NCBI GenBank assembly: GCA_032718475.1
Contig: JAUCBJ010006562.1
Span: forward strand, 1-61,010
Direction of reading: 5' to 3'
DNA from: Nemertoderma westbladi
Lineage: Eukaryota > Xenacoelomorpha > Nemertodermatida > Nemertodermatidae
DNA: 61,010 nt
Shown here one piece after another: positions 29,060 through 41,000 of this stretch; position 1 is the stretch's first letter; each line of letters begins with the position of its first letter. The translations under genes and the position numbers were made by a program. The notes beneath the pieces are model-generated. The model was not told the origin of the DNA, did no database searches, and saw only the letters and a program-made list of their open reading frames with translations.

Positions 29060-32000
29060 GAACGTAGTAGTACCGACCTAGTGTCAGGGCCGTAGCCAGG
29101 GGGGAGAACGTAGTAGTACCGAGCTAGTGTCAGGGCCGTAGCCAGGGGGGAGAACGTAGTAGTACCGAGCTAGTGTCAGGGCCGTAGCCAGGGGGGAGAA
29201 CGTAGTAGTACCGACCTAGTGTCAGGGCCGTAGCCAGGGGGGAGAACGTAGTAGTACCGAGCTAGTGTCAGGGCCGTAGAGTAGTACCGAGCTAGTGTCA
29301 GGGCCGTAGCCAGGGGGGGGAACGTAGTAGTACCGAGCTAGTGTCAGGGTCGTAGAGTAGTACCGAGCTAGTGTCAGGGCCGTAGCCAGGGGGGATTCGT
29401 TGTAGTACCGAGCTAGTGTCAGGGCGGCCGTAGCCAGGGGGGATTCGTTGTAGTACCGAGCTAGTGTCAGGCCCGTAGCCAGGGGGGAGAACGTAGTAGT
29501 ACCGAGCTAGTGTCCGGCCCGTAGCCAGGGGGGAGAACGTAGTAGTACCGAGCTAGTGTCAGGGCCGTAGCCAGGGGGGAGAACGTAGTAGTACCGAGCT
29601 AGTGTCAGGGTCGTAGAGTAGTACCGAGCTAGTGTCAGGGCCGTAGAGTAGTACCGAGCTAGTGTCAGGGTCGTAGAGTAGTACCGAGCTAGTGTCAGGG
29701 CCGTAGAGTAGTACCGAGCTAGTGTCAGGGCCGCAGCCAGGGGGGAGAACGTAGTAGTACCGAGCTAGTGTCAGGGTCGTAGAGTAGTACCGAGCTAGTG
29801 TCAGGGTCGTAGAGTAGTACCGAGCTAGTGTCAGGGCCGTAGAGTAGTACCGAGCTAGTGTCAGGGCCGCAGCCAGGGGGGAGAACGTAGTAGTACCGAG
29901 CTAGTGTCAGGCCCGTAGCCAGGGGGGAGAACGTAGTAGTACCGAGCTAGTGTCAGGGCCGTATCCAGGGGGGAGAACGTAGTAGTACCGAGCTAGTGTC
30001 AGGGCCGTAGCCAGGGGGGAGAACGTAGTAGTACCGAGCTAGTGTCAGGCCCGTAGCCAGGGGGAGAACGTAGCAGTACCGAGCTAGTGTCAGGGCCGTA
30101 GCCAGGGGGGAGAACGTAGTAGTACCGAGCTAGTGTCAGGGCCGTAGCCAGGGGGGAGAACGTAGTAGTACCGAGCTAGTGTCAGGGACGTAGCCAGGGG
30201 GGAGAACGTAGTAGTACCGAGCTAGTGTCAGGCCCGTAGCCAGGGGGGAGAACGTAGTAGTACCGAGCTAGTGTCAGGGCCGTAGCCAGGGGGGAGAACG
30301 TAGTAGTACCGAGCTAGTGTCAGGGTCGTAGAGTAGTACCGAGCTAGTGTCAGGGCCGTAGAGTAGTACCGAGCTAGTGTCAGGGTCGTAGAGTAGTACC
30401 GAGCTAGTGTCAGGGCCGTAGAGTAGTACCGAGCTAGTGTCAGGGCCGCAGCCAGGGGGGAGAACGTAGTAGTACCGAGCTAGTGTCAGGGTCGTAGAGT
30501 AGTACCGAGCTAGTGTCAGGGTCGTAGAGTAGTACCGAGCTAGTGTCAGGGCCGTAGAGTAGTACCGAGCTAGTGTCAGGGCCGCAGCCAGGGGGGAGAA
30601 CGTAGTAGTACCGAGCTAGTGTCAGGCCCGTAGCCAGGGGGGAGAACGTAGTAGTACCGAGCTAGTGTCAGGGCCGTATCCAGGGGGGAGAACGTAGTAG
30701 TACCGAGCTAGTGTCAGGGCCGTAGCCAGGGGGGAGAACGTAGTAGTACCGAGCTAGTGTCAGGGCCGTTGCCAGGGGGAGAACGTAGCAGTACCGAGCT
30801 AGTGTCAGGGCCGTAGCCAGGGGGGAGAACGTAGTAGTACCGAGCTAGTGTCAGGGCCGTAGCCAGGGGGGAGAACGTAGTAGTACCGAGCTAGTGTCAG
30901 GGACGTAGCCAGGGGGGAGAACGTAGTAGTACCGAGCTAGTGTCAGGGCCGTAGCAAGGGGGGATTCGTTGTAGTACCGAGCTAGTGTCAGGGCCGTAGC
31001 CAGGGGGGAGAACGTAGTAGTACCGAGCTAGTGTCAGGGCCGTAGCCAGGGGGGATTCGTAGTGGTACCGAGCTAGTGTCAGGGCCGTAACCAGGGGGGA
31101 TTCGTTGTAGTACCGAGCTAGTGTCAGGGCCGTAGCCAGGGGGGAGAACGTAGTAGTACCGAGCTAGTGTCAGGGCCGTAGCCAGGGGGGAGAACGTAGT
31201 AGTACCGAGCTAGTGTCAGGGTCGTAGAGTAGTACCGAGCTAGTGTCAGGGCCGTAGCCAGGGGGGATTCGTAGTGGTACCGAGCTAGTGTCAGGGCCGT
31301 AGCCAGGGGGGATTCGTAGTAGTACCGAGCTAGTGTCAGGGCCGTAGCCAGGTGGAATTCGTTGTTTACCGAGCTAGTGTCAGGGCCGTAGCCAGGGGGG
31401 ATTCGTAGTAGTACCGAGCTAGTGTCAGGGCCGTAGCCAGGGGGGATTCGTTGTAGTACCGAGCTAGTGTCAGGGCCGTAGCCAGGTGGAATTCGTTGTT
31501 TACCGAGCTAGTGTCAGGGCCGTAGCCAGGGGGGAGAACGTAGTAGTACCGAGCTAGTGTCAGGGCCGTAGCCAGGGGGGAGAACGTAGTAGTACCGAGT
31601 TAGTGTCAGGGCCGTAGCCAGGGGGGATTCGTTGTAGTACCGAGCTAGTGTCAGGGCCGTAGCCAGGGGGGATTCGTTGTAGTACCGAGCTAGTGTCAGG
31701 GCCGTAGCCAGGGGGGAGAACGTAGTAGTACCGAGCTAGTGTCAGGGCCGTAGCCAGGGGGGAGAACGTAGTAGTACCGACCTAGTGTCAGGGCCGTAGC
31801 CAGGGGGGAGAACGTAGTAGTACCGAGCTAGTGTCAGGGCCGTAGAGTAGTACCGAGCTAGTGTCAGGGCCGTAGCCAGGGGGGGGAACGTAGTAGTACC
31901 GAGCTAGTGTCAGGGTCGTAGAGTAGTACCGAGCTAGTGTCAGGGCCGTAGCCAGGGGGGATTCGTTGTAGTACCGAGCTAGTGTCAGGGCGGCCGTAGC

Positions 32001-35000
32001 CAGGGGGGATTCGTTGTAGTACCGAGCTAGTGTCAGGCCCGTAGCCAGGGGGGAGAACGTAGTAGTACCGAGCTAGTGTCAGGCCCGTAGCCAGGGGGGA
32101 GAACGTAGTAGTACCGAGCTAGTGTCAGGGCCGTAGCCAGGGGGGAGAACGTAGTAGTACCGAGCTAGTGTCAGGGTCGTAGAGTAGTACCGAGCTAGTG
32201 TCAGGGCCGTAGAGTAGTACCGAGCTAGTGTCAGGGTCGTAGAGTAGTACCGAGCTAGTGTCAGGGCCGTAGAGTAGTACCGAGCTAGTGTCAGGGCCGC
32301 AGCCAGGGGGGAGAACGTAGTAGTACCGAGCTAGTGTCAGGGTCGTAGAGTAGTACCGAGCTAGTGTCAGGGTCGTAGAGTAGTACCGAGCTAGTGTCAG
32401 GGCCGTAGAGTAGTACCGAGCTAGTGTCAGGGCCGCAGCCAGGGGGGAGAACGTAGTAGTACCGAGCTAGTGTCAGGCCCGTAGCCAGGGGGGAGAACGT
32501 AGTAGTACCGAGCTAGTGTCAGGGCCGTATCCAGGGGGGAGAACGTAGTAGTACCGAGCTAGTGTCAGGGCCGTAGCCAGGGGGGAGAACGTAGTAGTAC
32601 CGAGCTAGTGTCAGGGCCGTTGCCAGGGGGAGAACGTAGCAGTACCGAGCTAGTGTCAGGGCCGTAGCCAGGGGGGAGAACGTAGTAGTACCGAGCTAGT
32701 GTCAGGGCCGTAGCCAGGGGGGATTCGTAGTGGTACCGAGCTAGTGTCAGGGCCGTAGCCAGGGGGGATTCGTAGTAGTACCGAGCTAGTGTCAGGGCCG
32801 TAGCCAGGTGGAATTCGTTGTTTACCGAGCTAGTGTCAGGGCCGTAGCCAGGGGGGATTCGTAGTAGTACCGAGCTAGTGTCAGGGCCGTAGCCAGGGGG
32901 GATTCGTTGTAGTACCGAGCTAGTGTCAGGGCCGTAGCCAGGTGGAATTCGTTGTTTACCGAGCTAGTGTCAGGGCCGTAGCCAGGGGGGAGAACGTAGT
33001 AGTACCGAGCTAGTGTCAGGGCCGTAGCCAGGGGGGAGAACGTAGTAGTACCGAGTTAGTGTCAGGGCCGTAGCCAGGGGGGATTCGTTGTAGTACCGAG
33101 CTAGTGTCAGGGCCGTAGCCAGGGGGGATTCGTTGTAGTACCGAGCTAGTGTCAGGGCCGTAGCCAGGGGGGAGAACGTAGTAGTACCGAGCTAGTGTCA
33201 GGGCCGTAGCCAGGGGGGATTCGTTGTAGTACCGAGCTAGTGTCAGGGCCGTAGCCAGGGGGGAGAACGTAGTAGTACCGAGCTAGTGTCAGGGCCGTAG
33301 CCAGGGGGGAGAACGTAGTAGTACCGAGCTAGTGTCAGGGCCGTAGCCAGGGGGGAGAACGTAGTAGTACCGAGCTAGTGTCAGGGCCGTAGCCAGGGGG
33401 GATTCGTTGTAGTACCGAGCTAGTGTCAGGGCCGAAGCCAGGGGGGATTTGTTGTAGTACCGAGCTAGTGTCAGGGCCGTAGCCAGGGGGGATTCGTTGT
33501 AGTACCGAGCTAGTGTCAGGGCCGTAGCCAGGGGGGATTCGTTGTAGTACCGAGCTAGTGTCAGGGCCGTAGCCAGGGGGGATTCGTTGTAGTACCGAGC
33601 TAGTGTCAGGGCCGTAGCCAGGGGGGATTCGTTGTAGTACCGAGCTAGTGTCAGGGCGGCCGTAGCCAGGGGGGATTCGTTGTAGTACCGAGCTAGTGTC
33701 AGGCCCGTAGCCAGGGGGGAGAACGTAGTAGTACCGAGCTAGTGTCAGGCCCGTAGCCAGGGGGGAGAACGTAGTAGTACCGAGCTAGTGTCAGGGCCGT
33801 AGCCAGGGGGGAGAACGTAGTAGTACCGAGCTAGTGTCAGGGTCGTAGAGTAGTACCGAGCTAGTGTCAGGGCCGTAGAGTAGTACCGAGCTAGTGTCAG
33901 GGTCGTAGAGTAGTACCGAGCTAGTGTCAGGGCCGTAGAGTAGTACCGAGCTAGTGTCAGGGCCGCAGCCAGGGGGGAAAACGTAGTAGTACCGAGCTAG
34001 TGTCAGGGTCGTAGAGTAGTACCGAGCTAGTGTCAGGGTCGTAGAGTAGTACCGAGCTAGTGTCAGGGCCGTAGAGTAGTACCGAGCTAGTGTCAGGGCC
34101 GCAGCCAAGGGGGAGAATGTAGTAGTACCGAGCTAGTGTCAGGGTCGTAGAGTAGTACCGAGCTAGTGTCAGGGTCGTAGAGTAGTACCGAGCTAGTGTC
34201 AGGGCCGTAGAGTAGTACCGAGCTAGTGTCCGGGCCGCAGCCAGGGGGGAGAACATAGTAGTACCGAGCTAGTGTCAGGCCCGTAGCCAGGGGGGAGAAC
34301 GTAGTAGTACCGAGCTAGTGTCAGGGCCGTAGCCAGGGGGGAGAACGTAGTAGTACCGAGCTAGTGTCAGGGCCGTAGCCAGGGGGGAGAACGTAGTAGT
34401 ACCGAGCTAGTGTCAGGGCCGTTGCCAGGGGGAGAACGTAGTAGTACCGAGCTAGTGTCAGGGCCGTAGCCAGGGGGAAGAACGTAGTAGTACCGAGCTA
34501 GTGTCAGGGCCGTAGCCAGGGGGGAGAACGTAGTAGTACCGAGCTAGTGTCAGGGACGTAGCCAGGGGGGAGAACGTAGTAGTACCGAGCTAGTGTCAGG
34601 GCCGTAGCAAGGGGGGATTCGTTGTAGTACCGAGCTAGTGTCAGGGCCGTAGCCAGGGGGGAGAACGTAGTAGTACCGAGCTAGTGTCAGGGCCGTAGCC
34701 AGGGGGGATTCGTAGTGGTACCGAGCTAGTGTCAGGGCCGTAACCAGGGGGGATTCGTTGTAGTACCGAGCTAGTGTCAGGGCCGTAGCCAGGGGGGAGA
34801 ACGTAGTAGTACCGAGCTAGTGTCAGTGTCGTAGAGTAGTACCGAGCTAGTGTCAGGGCCGTAGCCAGGGGGGATTCGTAGTGGTACCGAGCTAGTGTCA
34901 GGGCCGTAGCCAGGGGGGATTCGTAGTAGTACCGAGCTAGTGTCAGGGCCGTAGCCAGGTGGAATTCGTTGTTTACCGAGCTAGTGTCAGGGCCGTAGCC

Positions 35001-38000
35001 AGGGGGGATTCGTAGTAGTACCGAGCTAGTGTCAGGGCCGTAGCCAGGGGGGATTCGTTGTAGTACCGAGCTAGTGTCAGGGCCGTAGCCAGGTGGAATT
35101 CGTTGTTTACCGAGCTAGTGTCAGGGCCGTAGCCAGGGGGGAGAACGTAGTAGTACCGAGCTAGTGTCAGGGCCGTAGCCAGGGGGGAGAACGTAGTAGT
35201 ACCGAGTTAGTGTCAGGGCCGTAGCCAGGGGGGATTCGTTGTAGTACCGAGCTAGTGTCAGGGCCGTAGCCAGGGGGGAGAACGTAGTAGTACCGAGCTA
35301 GTGTCAGGGCCGTAGCCAGGGGGGATTCGTTGTAGTACCGAGCTAGTGTCAGGGCCGTAGCCAGGGGGGATTCGTTGTAGTACCGAGCTAGTGTCAGGGC
35401 CGTAGCCAGGGGGGATTCGTTGTAGTACCGAGCTAGTGTCAGGGCCGTAGCCAGGGGGGAGAACGTAGTAGTACCGAGCTAGTGTCAGGGCCGTAGCCAG
35501 GGGGGAGAACGTAGTAGTACCGAGCTAGTGTCAGGGCCGTAGCCAGGGGGGAGAACGTAGTAGTACCGAGCTAGTGTCAGGGCCGTAGCCAGGGGGGATT
35601 CGTTGTAGTACCGAGCTAGTGTCAGGGCCGTAGCCAGGGGGGATTCGTTGTAGTACCGAGCTAGTGTCAGGGCCGTAGCCAGGGGGGAGAACGTAGTAGT
35701 ACCGAGCTAGTGTCAGGGCCGTAGCCAGGGGGGAGAACGTAGTAGTACCGAGCTAGTGTCAGGGCCGTAGCCAGGGGGGAGAACGTAGTAGTACCGAGCT
35801 AGTGTCAGGGCCGTAGAGTAGTACCGAGCTAGTGTCAGGGCCGTAGAGTAGTACCGAGCTAGTGTCAGGGCCGTAGAGTAGTACCGAGCTAGTGTCAGGG
35901 CCGTAGCCAGGGGGGAGAACGTACTAGTACCGAGCTAGTGTCAGGGCCGTAGCCAGGGGGGAGAACGTAGTAGTACCGAGCTAGTGTCAGGGCCGTAGCC
36001 AGGGGGGAGAACGTAGTAGTACCGAGCTAGTGTCAGGGCCGTAGCCAGGGGGGATTCGTTGTAGTACCGAGCTAGTGTCAGGGCCGTAGCCAGGGGGGAT
36101 TCATTGTAGTACCGAGCTAGTGTCAGGGCCGTAGCCAGGGGGGATTCGTTGTAGTACCGAGCTAGTGTCAGGGCCGTAGCCAGGGGGGATTCGTTGTAGT
36201 ACCGAGCTAGTGTCAGGGCCGTAGCCAGGGAGGAGAACGTAGTAGTACCGAGCTAGTGTCAGGGCCGTAGCCAGGGGGGAGAACGTAGTAGTACCGAGCT
36301 AGTGTCAGGGCCGTAGCCAGGGGGGATTCGTTGTAGTACCGAGCTAGTGTCAGGGCCGTAGCCAGGGGGGAGAACGTAGTAGTACCGAGCTAGTGTCAGG
36401 GCCGTAGCCAGGGGGGAGAACGTAGTAGTACCGAGCTAGTGTCAGGGCCGTAGCCAGGGGGGAGAACGTAGTAGTACCGAGCTAGTGTCAGGGCCGTAGC
36501 CAGGGGGGAGAACGTAGTAGTACCGAGCTAGTGTCAGGGCCGTAGCCAGGGGGGATTCGTTGTAGTACCGAGCTAGTGTCAGGGCCGTAGCCAGGGGGGA
36601 TTCGTTGTAGTACCGAGCTAGTGTCAGGGCCGTAGCCAGGGGGGATTCGTTGTAGTACCGAGCTAGTGTCAGGGCCGTAGCCAGGGGGGATTCGTTGTAG
36701 TACCGAGCTAGTGTCAGGGCCGTAGCCAGGGGGGAGAACGTAGTAGTACCGAGCTAGTGTCAGGGCCGTAGCCAGGGGGGAGAACGTAGTAGTACCGAGC
36801 TAGTGTCAGGGTCGTAGCCAGGGGGGAGAACGTAGTAGTACCGAGCTAGTGTCAGGGCCGTAGCCAGGGGGGAGAACGTAGTAGTACCGAGCTAGTGTCA
36901 GGGCCGTAGCCAGGGGGGAGAACGTAGTAGTACCGAGCTAGTGTCAGGGCCGTAGCCAGGGGGGAGAACGTAGTAGTACCGAGCTAGTGTCAGGGCCGTA
37001 GCCAGGGGGGATTCGTTGTAGTACCGAGCTAGTGTCAGGGCCGTAGCCAGGGGGGAGAACGTAGTAGTACCGAGCTAGTGTCAGGGCCGTAGCCAGGGGG
37101 GAGAACGTAGTAGTACCGAGCTAGTGTCAGGGCCGTAGCCAGGGGGGAGAACGTAGTAGTACCGAGCTAGTGTCAGGGCCGTAGCCAGGGGGGATTCGTT
37201 GTAGTACCGAGCTAGTGTCAGGGCCGTAGCCAGGGGGGAGAACGTAGTAGTACCGAGCTAGTGTCAGGGCCGTAGCCAGGGGGGAGAACGTAGTAGTACC
37301 GAGCTAGTGTCAGGGCCGTAGCCAGGGGGGAGAACGTAGTAGTACCGAGCTAGTGTCAGGGCCGTAGCCAGGGGGGATTCGTTGTAGTACCGAGCTAGTG
37401 TCAGGGCCGTAGCCAGGGGGGAGAACGTAGTAGTACCGAGCTAGTGTCAGGGCCGTAGCCAGGGGGAGAACGTAGTAGTACCGAGCTAGTGTCAGGGCCG
37501 TAGCCAGGGGGGAGAACGTAGTAGTACCGAGCTAGTGTCAGGGCCGTAGCCAGGGGGGATTCGTTGTAGTACCGAGCTAGTGTCAGGGCCGTAGCCAGGG
37601 GGGAGAACGTAGTAGTACCGAGCTAGTGTCAGGGCCGTAGCCAGGGGGAGAACGTAGTAGTACCGAGCTAGTGTCAGGGCCGTAGCCAGGGGGGAGAACG
37701 TAGTAGTACCGAGCTAGTGTCAGGGCCGTAGCCAGGGGGGAGAACGTAGTAGTACCGAGCTAGTGTCAGGGCCGTAGCCAGGGGGGAGAACGTAGTAGTA
37801 CCGAGCTAGTGTCAGGGCCGTAGCCAGGGGGGAATTCGTTGTAGTACCGAGCTAGTGTCAGGGCCGTAGCCAGGGGGGAGAACGTAGTAGTACCGAGCTA
37901 GTGTCAGGGCCGTAGCCAGGGGGGAGAACGTAGTAGTACCGAGCTAGTGTCAGGGCCGTAGCCAGGGGGGAGAACGTAGTAGTACCGAGCTAGTGTCAGG

Positions 38001-41000
38001 GCCGTAGCCAGGGGGGATTCGTAGTAGTACCGAGCTAGTGTCAGGGCCGTAGCCAGGGGGGAGAACGTAGTAGTACCGAGCTAGTGTCAGGGCCGTAGCC
38101 AGGGGGGATTCGTGTAGTACCGAGCTAGTGTCAGGGCCGTAGCCAGGGGGGAGAACGTAGTAGTACCGAGCTAGTGTCAGGGCCGTAGCCAGGGGGGATA
38201 CGTAGTAGTACCGAGCTAGTGTCAGGGCCGTAGCCAGGGGGGAGAACGTAGTAGTACCGAGCTAGTGTCAGGGCCGTAGCCAGGGGGGAGAACGTAGTAG
38301 TACCGAGCTAGTGTCAGGGCCGTAGCCAGGGGGGAGAACGTAGTAGTACCGAGCTAGTGTCAGGGCCGTAGCCAGGGGGGAGAACGTAGTAGTACCGAGC
38401 TAGTGTCAGGGCCGTAGCCAGGGGGGAGAACGTAGTAGTACCGAGCTAGTGTCAGGGCCGTAGCCAGGGGGGAGAACGTAGTAGTACCGAGCTAGTGTCA
38501 GGGCCGTAGAGTAGTACCGAGCTAGTGTCAGGGCCGTAGCCAGGGGGGAGAACGTAGTAGTACCGAGCTAGTGTCAGGGCCGTAGCCAGGGGGGAGAACG
38601 TAGTAGTACCGAGCTAGTGTCAGGGCCGTAGCCAGGGGGGAGAACGTAGTAGTACCGAGCTAGTGTCAGGGCCGTAGCCAGGGGGGAGAACGTAGTAGTA
38701 CCGAGCTAGTGTCAGGGCCGTAGCCAGGGGGGAGAACGTAGTAGTACCGAGCTAGTGTCAGGGCCGTAGCCAGGGGGGAGAACGTAGTAGTACCGAGCTA
38801 GTGTCAGGGCCGTAGCCAGGGGGGAGAACGTAGTAGTACCGAGCTAGTGTCAGGGCCGTAGCCAGGGGGGAGAACGTAGTAGTACCGAGCTAGTGTCAGG
38901 GCCGTAGCCAGGGGGAGAACGTAGTAGTACCGAGCTAGTGTCAGGGCCGTAGCCAGGGGGGAGAACGTAGTAGTACCGAGCTAGTGTCAGGGCCGTAGCC
39001 AGGGGGGAGAACGTAGTAGTACCGAGCTAGTGTCAGGGCCGTAGCCAGGGGGGAGAACGTAGTAGTACCGAGCTAGTGTCAGGGCCGTAGCCAGGGGGGA
39101 GAACGTAGTAGTACCGAGCTAGTGTCAGGGCCGTAGCCAGGGGGGAGAACGTAGTAGTACCGAGCTAGTGTCAGGGCCGTAGCCAGGGGGGAGAACGTAG
39201 TAGTACCGAGCTAGTGTCAGGGCCGTAGCCAGGGGGGAGAACGTAGTAGTACCGAGCTAGTGTCAGGGCCGTAGCCAGGGGGGAGAACGTAGTAGTACCG
39301 AGCTAGTGTCAGGGCCGTAGCCAGGGGGGAGAACGTAGTAGTACCGAGCTAGTGTCAGGGCCGTAGCCAGGGGGGAGAACGTAGTAGTACCGAGCTAGTG
39401 TCAGGGCCGTAGCCAGGGGGGATTCGTTGTAGTACCGAGCTAGTGTCAGGGCCGTAGCCAGGGGGGAGAACGTAGTAGTACCGAGCTAGTGTCAGGGCCG
39501 TAGCCAGGGGGGAGAACGTAGTAGTACCGAGCTAGTGTCAGGGCCGTAGCCAGGGGGGAGAACGTAGTAGTACCGAGCTAGTGTCAGGGCCGTAGCCAGG
39601 GGGGAGAACGTAGTAGTACCGAGCTAGTGTCAGGGCCGTAGCCAGGGGGGAGAACGTAGTAGTACCGAGCTAGTGTCAGGGCCGTAGCCAGGGGGGAGAA
39701 CGTAGTAGTACCGAGCTAGTGTCAGGGCCGTAGCCAGGGGGGATTCGTTGTAGTACCGAGCTAGTGTCAGGGCCGTAGCCAGGGGGGAGAACGTAGTAGT
39801 ACCGAGCTAGTGTCAGGGCCGTAGCCAGGGGGGAGAACGTAGTAGTACCGAGCTAGTGTCAGGGCCGTAGCCAGGGGGGAGAACGTAGTAGTACCGAGCT
39901 AGTGTCAGGGCCGTAGCCAGGGGGGAGAACGTAGTAGTACCGAGCTAGTGTCAGGGCCGTAGCCAGGGGGGAGAACGTAGTAGTACCGAGCTAGTGTCAG
40001 GGCCGTAGCCAGGGGGGAGAACGTAGTAGTACCGAGCTAGTGTCAGGGCCGTAGCCAGGGGGGAGAACGTAGTAGTACCGAGCTAGTGTCAGGGCCGTAG
40101 CCAGGGGGGAGAACGTAGTAGTACCGAGCTAGTGTCAGGGCCGTAGCCAGGGGGGAGAACGTAGTAGTACCGAGCTAGTGTCAGGGCCGTAGCCAGGGGG
40201 AGAACGTAGTAGTACCGAGCTAGTGTCAGGGCCGTAGCCAGGGGGGAGAACGTAGTAGTACCGAGCTAGTGTCAGGGCCGTAGCCAGGGGGGAGAACGTA
40301 GTAGTACCGAGCTAGTGTCAGGGCCGTAGCCAGGGGGGAGAACGTAGTAGTACCGAGCTAGTGTCAGGGCCGTAGCCAGGGGGGAGAACGTAGTAGTACC
40401 GAGCTAGTGTCAGGGCCGTAGCCAGGGGGGAGAACGTAGTAGTACCGAGCTAGTGTCAGGGCCGTAGCCAGGGGGGAGAACGTAGTAGTACCGAGCTAGT
40501 GTCAGGGCCGTACCAGGGGGGACGTGTAGTACCGAGCTAGTGTCAGGCCCGTAGCCAGGGGGGAGAACGTAGTAGTACCGAGCTAGTGTCAGGGCCGTAG
40601 CCAGGGGGGAGAACGTTGTAGTACCGAGCTAGTGTCAGGGCCGTAGCCAGGGGGGAGAACGTAGTAGTACCGAGCTAGTGTCAGGGCCGTAGCCAGGGGG
40701 GGGAACGTAGTAGTACCGAGCTAGTGTCAGGGCCGTAGCCAGGGGGGAGAACGTAGTAGTACCGAGCTAGTGTCAGGGCCGTAGCCAGGGGGGATTCGTT
40801 GTAGTACCGAGCTAGTGTCAGGGCCCTAGCCAGGGGGGAGAACGTAGTAGTACCGAGCTAGTGTCAGGGCCGTAGCCAGGGGGGATTCGTAGTGGTACCG
40901 AGCTAGTGTCAGGGCCGTAGCCATGGGGGAGAACGTAGTAGTACCGACCTAGTGTCAGGGCCGTAGCCAGGGGGGATTCGTTGTAGTACCGAGCTAGTGT

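Noticed and set aside
33791-34256. Minus-strand frames of 99-105 codons with LTLARYYST repeats
   Set aside because: They occur only where 30-bp satellite monomers cluster; the period of 10 codons follows from the repeat length.
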